Below, in pieces: positions 17,228 through 22,105 of a stretch of DNA of 22,105 nucleotides. Within the stretch, counting starts at the first letter, position 1, and each line of letters starts with the position of its first letter. A model generated the notes under the pieces. That model was not told the DNA's origin. It was given only the letters and a program-made list of their open reading frames with translations, and made no database searches. Origin of the DNA: Pseudomonadota bacterium (GTDB lineage Bacteria > Pseudomonadota > Gammaproteobacteria > Xanthomonadales > Xanthomonadaceae); contig JAEXAG010000072.1 of the NCBI GenBank assembly GCA_023394655.1, positions 1-22,105 on the forward strand, written 5' to 3'. The position numbers and the translations under genes were made by a program.

Positions 17228-18985
17228 TCAGCGCGCGGCCGGATCGAACACGCCGACCGGCCGCACCTCGCCCTTGCCCACCGGATTGCGTGGATCGCTG
17301 CCGGCGCGCAGGCTGCCATCGCGGCGGTCGAGCTCCACCGCCTGCAGGTTGCCCCAGGCATCGCTGGATCGCTGGCCCCGGGCCTCGCCCGGCACCACCA
17401 CCGTGTGCCCGAGCGCGCGCAGGCCGGCCACGCTCCGCGGCGAAAGCGCGCCCTTCTCGATGCCGATCGCATCCGGCATCCACTGGTGGTGGAAGCGCGG
17501 CAGCTCGGCGACCTGCTGCGCGGAAAGACCGGCATCGAAACCGAGGATGCCGATCAGCACCATCGTGATGATGCGGCTGCCGCCCGGCGTGCCGAGCACG
17601 GCGACGCGCTCGGGGGATTCCATGAAGGTGGGCGTCATCGAACTCAGCATGCGCTTGCCCGGCGCGGGCGCGTTGGCCGAATAGCCCATCACGCCGAAGG
17701 CATTGGGCGTGCCCGGCCGCAGCGCGAAATCGTCCATCTCGTTGTTGAGCAGCACGCCGGTGCCGGGCGGAATCAGGCCGGAGCCGTACAGCAGGTTGAC
17801 CGTCTGGGTGCCGCCGACGCGGTTGCCTTCGGCATCGATGATGGAGAAATGCGTGGTTTCCGGGTGCTCGTCGAATGGCGTCGGGCTGCCGGAAAGCAGA
17901 TCGCTGGGCGTGGCCTTGCGCGGGTTGATGGTGCTGCGCAGGCCGGCCGCATACAGCGGCGAAACCAGCGTGGCCTGCGGGATGGCGACGAAATCCGGAT
18001 CGCCGAGGTAGAACGTCCGGTCGCGATAGGCGCGGCGCATGGCCTCGACGACCAGATGCGTGCGCTCGACTTCATCCAGCCGCGACAGATCCCAGGGCGC
18101 GAGGATCTGCAGCATCTCCGCCAGCGCGATCCCGCCAGACGACGGCGGCGGCGCGGTCACGATGCGCCAGCCGCGCCAGTCGAAGCGGATCGGCTCGCGC
18201 TCCACGATGCGGTAGCCGGCCAGCTCGGCGGCGGTCCAGTGGCCGCCTTCCTTCTTCACCGCATCGAGGATGCGGCGCGCGGTCACGCCGCGGTAGAAGC
18301 CGTCGAAACCGGATTCCGCGATACGCTCGAGCGTACGTGCCAGATCCGGCTGGCGCAGGATCTCGCCTTCGGCCAGGGGCCGGCCATCGCGCAGGAACAC
18401 CGCGCGCGTTCCGGGATAGCGCTCCATCACCTCGCGGCGTTCGGCGTAGCCACGCACCAGCCGTGCATACATCGGGAAGCCGTCGCGTGCGGCGCGGATC
18501 GCGGGCTGGAGCGAAACCGCCAGCGGCAGCTTCCCGTACTTTCCGGCCATGTGCACCAGCGCCGCGGGCAGGCCCGGGATGCCCGCCGACCACGGCCCGT
18601 TGATGGCGCGATCGCGGTCGAGTTCGCCCTTGGCATCCAGATAGGCTTCCGGCGTCGCGGCCGCAGGCGCGGTTTCGCGGGCATCGATGAATACATCGCG
18701 GCCACTGCGCGCCTCGTGCAGCAGGAAGAAGCCGCCGCCACCGATGCCGGAGCTGATCGGCTCCACCACCGAAAGCGTGGCGGACACGGCCACCGCCGCA
18801 TCGAAGGCATTGCCGCCGCGGGCGAGGATCTCGAAGCCGGCATCGGTCGCCAGCTCGTGCGCTGAGGCGATCGCCGCGCCTTGCGGCGGCACCGGCGCGG
18901 CTTCGCGGGCCTGCGCGGCGGCCGAAAGCAGCAAGACCAGCACCGGCGCCAGCCAGGCTCCACGCATGCGCTGCCGGATGTGCAT
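17228..18985 (-). CDS. ggt: Gamma-glutamyltranspeptidase
   Basis: A periplasmic N-terminal nucleophile hydrolase that cleaves glutathione and other gamma-glutamyl compounds. The 585-residue precursor has a signal peptide (MHIRQRMRGAWLAPVLVLLLSAAAQA, about 1-26). The autoprocessing site is before T377 in HPETTHFSIID, which becomes the catalytic N-terminus of the small subunit. Substrate-binding features are present: R103 in DARETAP, LLNNEMDDF (412-420), the SSM segment of GKRMLSSMTPT and GTPGGSRI. All the expected catalytic elements are intact. The start at 18985 shares one base with the ferredoxin stop (TGATG), implying coupling, with GGAG 11 nt upstream; an ATG six codons later is possible but has no ribosome site. 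It is last in the minus-strand run and may tie periplasmic glutathione breakdown to cysteine supply. Confidence 0.95.
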   Translation of the reverse strand: MHIRQRMRGAWLAPVLVLLLSAAAQAREAAPVPPQGAAIASAHELATDAGFEILARGGNAFDAAVAVSATLSVVEPISSGIGGGGFFLLHEARSGRDVFIDARETAPAAATPEAYLDAKGELDRDRAINGPWSAGIPGLPAALVHMAGKYGKLPLAVSLQPAIRAARDGFPMYARLVRGYAERREVMERYPGTRAVFLRDGRPLAEGEILRQPDLARTLERIAESGFDGFYRGVTARRILDAVKKEGGHWTAAELAGYRIVEREPIRFDWRGWRIVTAPPPSSGGIALAEMLQILAPWDLSRLDEVERTHLVVEAMRRAYRDRTFYLGDPDFVAIPQATLVSPLYAAGLRSTINPRKATPSDLLSGSPTPFDEHPETTHFSIIDAEGNRVGGTQTVNLLYGSGLIPPGTGVLLNNEMDDFALRPGTPNAFGVMGYSANAPAPGKRMLSSMTPTFMESPERVAVLGTPGGSRIITMVLIGILGFDAGLSAQQVAELPRFHHQWMPDAIGIEKGALSPRSVAGLRALGHTVVVPGEARGQRSSDAWGNLQAVELDRRDGSLRAGSDPRNPVGKGEVRPVGVFDPAAR

Positions 18986-19236
18986 CACGCGGCGTTCTCC
19001 AGCTTCAACAGCTTGGCCAGCAGCTGGGCTTCGGTTTCGACGTGCAGCGGATCGGGCTCGATGCATTCGACCGGACAGACGATGACGCACTGCGGCTCGT
19101 CGTGGTGACCGACGCATTCGGTGCACAGCGCCGGGTCGATCACGTAAACGGTTTCGCCCTGCGTGATCGCCTCGTTCGGGCAGGCCGGCTCGCAGACGTC
19201 GCAGTTGATGCAGGTATCGAGGATCTTGAGTGCCAT
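18985..19236 (-). CDS. 2[4Fe-4S] ferredoxin, YfhL/FdxA (Alvin) type
   Basis: An 83-residue low-potential electron carrier. Cluster I ligands lie in CINCDVCEPACP (C9, C12, C15, C19). Cluster II ligands lie in CTECVGHHDEPQCVIVCP, with C38, C41, C50 and C54; the eight-residue insertion between the second and third of these is the mark of the Allochromatium-type ferredoxins such as YfhL. An extra C58 is also present. A helical tail follows (ETEAQLLAKLLKLENAA). It sits downstream of coaD, as in other gammaproteobacteria, and its stop overlaps the ggt start by one base. The start at 19236 gives MALKILDTCINCD, the family N-terminus; the ribosome site is poor. The redox partner is unknown. Confidence 0.95.
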   Translation of the reverse strand: MALKILDTCINCDVCEPACPNEAITQGETVYVIDPALCTECVGHHDEPQCVIVCPVECIEPDPLHVETEAQLLAKLLKLENAA

Positions 19237-19248
19237 GTCGGAAACGAT

Positions 19249-19270
19249 GCGCCCGCCGGGTGGCGGGCGC
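19249..19270 (-). terminator. Strong hairpin between the lipoprotein and ferredoxin genes
   Basis: A perfect 9-bp stem, GCGCCCGCC / GGCGGGCGC, with a 4-nt loop, 21 nt past the lipoprotein stop and 12 nt before the ferredoxin ATG. On the minus strand the following bases are ATCGTTTC, a poor U-tract, so it may be a partial terminator or an mRNA-stabilising processing barrier that separates ferredoxin-ggt expression from coaD. Confidence 0.5.
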
Positions 19271-19291
19271 AAGCGTGACGGTCGTCGCGGT

Positions 19292-19795
19292 TTACTTGTC
19301 GGTCGGGACGAACACGTAGGTGACGCCACCCGGCGCGACCGCGGCACCGACGCGCTCCTGGTCGGCGGAGTTGCCGACGAACACCACCTTGACGTCCTTC
19401 ATGGTGTTGGGCTTGACGTCCTTGAAGCCTTCCACGACCAGATCGGCCAGCTGGGTGGCGGAGGACTTCGGCGAACCGAACATCAGCATGTTGCCGCCGA
19501 TGATGCCGCGCGAGAGATCCATCTGGACGCGCTCGAGCAGGCGCTCGGATTCGCCGGCGAAATCGTCGCTGACCGAGGACGGCAGGAAGTAGGCATACGG
19601 CGCGTTGGTGACGCCCTCCATGTTGGCCTCGGCCACGGAAGCGAGGTAGGCCTGCCACACGGCACGGTCCTCGCCGGCGGGAACGGCCAACGGCGCGGCG
19701 ACGGTTTCGGCCGGCTTGGCTTCTTCCTTCTTGCAGGCGGTCAGCACGAGGGTGGCGAGGCAGGCGGCCAACAGCAGGCGATGGGTGTTTTTCAT
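19292..19795 (-). CDS. Lipoprotein of unknown function
   Basis: A 167-residue product that I do not recognise. Residues 1-20 are a lipoprotein signal peptide ending in the lipobox LTAC with C21 as the lipidated residue; the following KKEE does not carry the Asp that retains lipoproteins in the inner membrane of enterics, so outer-membrane sorting is plausible. A short Ala/Pro linker (about 26-40) leads to a compact domain (about 42-165) with AVWQAYLASVAEANMEG, YAYFLPS, SERLLERVQMDLSRGI, GGNMLMFGSPKSSATQLADLVVEGF and the strand-like VKVVFVGNSADQERV and GVTYVFVP near the end. The alternating helix and strand pattern suggests a small alpha/beta domain. It lies 21 nt after coaD in a tight minus-strand run, which suggests co-transcription. 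Confidence 0.85.
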   Translation of the reverse strand: MKNTHRLLLAACLATLVLTACKKEEAKPAETVAAPLAVPAGEDRAVWQAYLASVAEANMEGVTNAPYAYFLPSSVSDDFAGESERLLERVQMDLSRGIIGGNMLMFGSPKSSATQLADLVVEGFKDVKPNTMKDVKVVFVGNSADQERVGAAVAPGGVTYVFVPTDK

Positions 19796-19816
19796 GGGAT
19801 TCCCCGGGGTTTGCGA

Positions 19817-20311
19817 TCAGGATGGGCGCTGCATCTCGGCCTGCAGCGCGGCGGCCACCGCTGGCGGCACGAACGAGGATACATCGCCGCCGAAGCGGGA
19901 GATCTCGCGGACCAGCGAGGAAGAGATGAAACCGTATTTTTCGGCCGGCGTCAGGAACAGGGTTTCCACCTCGGGGATGAGGTGGCGATTCATGCTGGCC
20001 AGCTGGAATTCGTATTCGAAATCGGAGACGGCGCGCAGGCCGCGGATCAGCACGCCCGCGCCCACTTCACGCACGAAATGCGCCAGCAGCGTGTCGAAGC
20101 CGCGGACTTCCACGTTGGGCACGTCGGCCAGGGCCTCGCGGGCCAACTCGATGCGGCGTCCCAGCGGGAACGACGGCCCCTTGCCGGAACTCTCTGCCAC
20201 GCCCACCACCAACCGCTCGAAAAGCGGTGCGGCACGATGCACCAGATCGACGTGGCCCGAGGTGATCGGGTCGAAGGTGCCGGGATAGATGGCGATCCGC
20301 TGTCGGGGCAT
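19817..20311 (-). CDS. coaD: Phosphopantetheine adenylyltransferase
   Basis: Transfers AMP from ATP to 4'-phosphopantetheine to make dephospho-CoA, the penultimate step of coenzyme A synthesis. The 164-residue product matches the family (E. coli 159). The nucleotidyltransferase motif is YPGTFDPITSGHVDLV (9-24) with T17 and H20 of TxGH. Also seen are RGLRAVSDFEYEFQLASMNRHL (90-111), which lines the pantetheine and ATP site, and the ISSSLVREI motif (129-137). The start MPRQRIAIYPGTFDP at 20311 is right for the family; the frame is open further upstream within rsmD but reads as shadow. It lies 46 nt after rsmD, the usual partner. Confidence 0.97.
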   Translation of the reverse strand: MPRQRIAIYPGTFDPITSGHVDLVHRAAPLFERLVVGVAESSGKGPSFPLGRRIELAREALADVPNVEVRGFDTLLAHFVREVGAGVLIRGLRAVSDFEYEFQLASMNRHLIPEVETLFLTPAEKYGFISSSLVREISRFGGDVSSFVPPAVAAALQAEMQRPS

Positions 20312-20357
20312 CTGGGCTGGCGGGAATGGAGTGTACGGCCAGTGTAGCAGCGGGCGT

Positions 20358-20966
20358 TCAGCCCCGGCGATACAGCCGGCAGTCGACATCGCGCGTGCCG
20401 GATTCGCGATGCAACCGCCATTGGGGAGGAAGGACCGGTGCGGGCATCGCCGCCGGCGCTTCGATGTAAATCGCGGCATTCTCGGCCATCAGCGGCAGCA
20501 GCCGCTGCAAGGCGCCATCCCAGAGCCCGCCATCGAAGGGCGGATCGACGAAGGCGATGTCGAAACTGCGGCCTTCGTTCACCGCCGCGTCGAGCCACGC
20601 CAGTGCATCGGCCTGCACGATGCAGGCGGCCTCGCCGCCGGGAAGCCGGCCGGCCAGCTCCCGCAATCCCGCCACCAGCGCGCCGGACTTCTCCACCAGC
20701 ACGGCCTCCGCCGCACCGCGCGAGAGCGATTCCAGCCCCAATGCGCCGCTGCCGGCGAACAGGTCGATTACCCGGGCCCCCGGCAAAAGCGTTTGCAGCC
20801 AGTTGAACAGGGTCTCGCGCATGCGGTCGCCGGTCGGGCGCAGGCCGGCCATGTCCGCCACCGGCAACCGGGTGCCGCGCCAGCGCCCACCGATGATCCG
20901 CACCGCGCCGGCTTGTGCGGCGGGCGGCGTACTCCGGGGTGGATTCGGGCGTCGTGGTCGGGTCAT
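20358..20966 (-). CDS. rsmD: 16S rRNA (guanine(966)-N2)-methyltransferase RsmD
   Basis: Methylates G966 of 16S rRNA in the assembled small subunit. At 202 residues it matches E. coli RsmD (198). After a short basic, Pro-rich leader (MTRPRRPNPPRSTPPAAQAG), the sequence shows VRIIGGRWRGTRLPV (22-36), LRPTGDRMRETLFNWL (42-57), the SAM-binding motif DLFAGSGALGLESLSRGA (68-85) and the catalytic FVDPPFD (139-145). It is the first gene of the minus-strand run rsmD-coaD-lipoprotein-ferredoxin-ggt and divergent from ftsY across 54 bp, where a shared promoter region must lie; I could not fix a convincing one. The rsmD-coaD and rsmD/ftsY neighbourhood is common in proteobacteria. Confidence 0.96.
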   Translation of the reverse strand: MTRPRRPNPPRSTPPAAQAGAVRIIGGRWRGTRLPVADMAGLRPTGDRMRETLFNWLQTLLPGARVIDLFAGSGALGLESLSRGAAEAVLVEKSGALVAGLRELAGRLPGGEAACIVQADALAWLDAAVNEGRSFDIAFVDPPFDGGLWDGALQRLLPLMAENAAIYIEAPAAMPAPVLPPQWRLHRESGTRDVDCRLYRRG

Positions 20967-21020
20967 GGCGATGACGGGGCCGGTGCTAACATCCCGGCAT
21001 TCTCCGTTACTGCAGCCCAC

Positions 21021-22105
21021 ATGGTTAACTGGTTCTGGCGCAAGAAGCCCGCAGACGCCACCGGATCCACCAACGAAACCCCGTCCGGGACACCGGCAGC
21101 CCCGCCTCCGGCCGAGCCGACGCCGACCCCGGATGCGCCACCGGCAAGCGTCGAGCCCGCGATCCCGTCCGCCCCGCTGCCGCCGCCTGAAGTGCTGGAA
21201 ACGGCGCCGGAAGACGACGAATTCGCCAACGCGGCGCCGGCCGCCCCCGCCGGCAAGCCCGGCTGGCGCGAACGGCTAAAGGGCAGCGGCTTCGCGCGCA
21301 GCCTCGGCGGGCTGTTCTCGCGCAACCCGCGGCTGGACGAGGAGCTACTGGACGAAATCGAGACCGCGCTGCTCACCGCGGATGTCGGCGTGAGCGCCAC
21401 CTCCACGTTGGTGGACGGCCTGCGCACTCGCATGAACCGCCGTGAGTTCGCCGATGCCCAGGCACTGCTCGGTGCCCTGCGCGCGGAACTGCTGGCCATG
21501 CTCGAGCCGGTGGCGAAACCGTTGCTGATCCCCGCCGCCACCAAGCCCTTCGTGATCGTGACCATCGGCGTCAACGGCGTCGGCAAGACCACCACCATCG
21601 GCAAGCTGGCGCGCCGCTTCCGCGACGAGAACCGCAGCCTGATGCTGGCCGCCGGCGATACCTTCCGTGCCGCCGCCGTGGCGCAGCTGCAGGCCTGGGG
21701 CGAGCGCAACGGCGTGGCGGTGGTCGGCCAGGGGCAGGATGCGGATGCCGCCGCGGTGGCCTTCGATGCCTACGCATCGGCGCGGGCACGCGGCAGCGAC
21801 ATCCTGATCGCCGATACCGCCGGCCGCCTGCACACGCAGCCGGGCCTGATGGACGAACTCGGCAAGATCGTCCGCGTGCTGGGCAAGCACGGCGAAGGCA
21901 TCCCGCACGAAATCCTGATGGTGATCGACGGCACAACCGGGCAGAACGCGATATCGCAGGTGCGCGCCTTCAGCGCCAAGGTACCGGTGAGCGGGCTGGT
22001 GGTGACCAAGCTCGACGGCACCGCGAAGGGCGGCGTGGTGTTCGCGCTGGCCCGCGAGTTCGGCATCCCGATCCGCTTCGCCGGCATCGGCGAGCGCCCC
22101 GAGGA
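21021..22105 (+). CDS. ftsY: Signal recognition particle receptor FtsY (partial, 3' end beyond the window)
   Basis: GTPase that docks ribosome-SRP complexes at the inner membrane for co-translational insertion. 361 codons are present and the reading frame is still open at the right edge. The start MVNWFWRKKP is a short amphipathic membrane-contact segment, followed by a Pro/Ala/Glu-rich linker (about 11-80) standing in for the acidic A domain. The N domain begins near GWRERLKGSGFARSLGGLFS (81-100). G-domain motifs are GVNGVGKTTTIGKLA (183-197), DTFRAAAVAQLQAW (213-226), DTAGRL (265-270), TKLDGTAKGG (329-338) and GIGERPE at the edge. About 20 to 30 residues should be missing. Divergent from rsmD. 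Confidence 0.97.
   Translation, partial: MVNWFWRKKPADATGSTNETPSGTPAAPPPAEPTPTPDAPPASVEPAIPSAPLPPPEVLETAPEDDEFANAAPAAPAGKPGWRERLKGSGFARSLGGLFSRNPRLDEELLDEIETALLTADVGVSATSTLVDGLRTRMNRREFADAQALLGALRAELLAMLEPVAKPLLIPAATKPFVIVTIGVNGVGKTTTIGKLARRFRDENRSLMLAAGDTFRAAAVAQLQAWGERNGVAVVGQGQDADAAAVAFDAYASARARGSDILIADTAGRLHTQPGLMDELGKIVRVLGKHGEGIPHEILMVIDGTTGQNAISQVRAFSAKVPVSGLVVTKLDGTAKGGVVFALAREFGIPIRFAGIGERPE

Overview
The window looks like a stretch of core chromosome from a high-GC gammaproteobacterium of the Xanthomonadaceae (Lysobacter/Luteimonas/Thermomonas/Xanthomonas relatives). The evidence is the gene order pyrG-kdsA-eno-ftsB, alaS-csrA-tRNA-Ser and rsmD-coaD-ferredoxin, GC-biased third codon positions, a GPC-type kdsA, and dispersed palindromic repeats of a kind I associate with this family. 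This placement is inference from gene content; no search was run.

Left block (1-4900, mostly minus strand): pyrG (CTP synthase), kdsA (Kdo-8-phosphate synthase), eno (enolase) and ftsB (divisome) read right to left. pyrG and kdsA overlap by 4 nt, and eno and ftsB are 3 nt apart. The 365-bp gap between kdsA and eno holds two oppositely oriented copies of a roughly 100-bp imperfect palindrome. Their cores are conserved, while their stem arms differ in sequence but stay complementary. A small secreted charged protein lies next, divergent from parE.

Middle block (5049-13140): parE (topoisomerase IV subunit B) converges on a NERD-nuclease/SF1-helicase gene. That gene is divergent from alaS, in the place where Xanthomonas usually has recA-recX. 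alaS is followed by csrA, with a possible self-regulatory leader, then tRNA-Ser(GCU), back-to-back terminators and a minus-strand pirin gene.

tRNA-Arg block (13300-14960): a strong promoter drives tRNA-Arg(ACG). The last 16 nt of the tRNA and its terminator are repeated 141 bp downstream as a 74-bp near-perfect direct repeat. Beyond lies a minus-strand pair: a DUF938-type SAM methyltransferase followed by a HEPN-domain protein with an RNxxxH motif.

Right block (15045-22105): upp, a YtnP/lactonase-like metallo-beta-lactamase-fold hydrolase and a Prx5-type peroxiredoxin are followed by a minus-strand run: rsmD, coaD, a lipoprotein of unknown function, a 2[4Fe-4S] ferredoxin and gamma-glutamyltranspeptidase. 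ftsY, divergent from rsmD, runs off the right edge.

Most of the window is housekeeping. The parts that deserve a second look are the covarying repeat pair, the NERD-helicase at a probable synteny break, the HEPN/methyltransferase pair beside a duplicated tRNA 3' end, and the csrA leader. I did not find a clear multi-gene new system.
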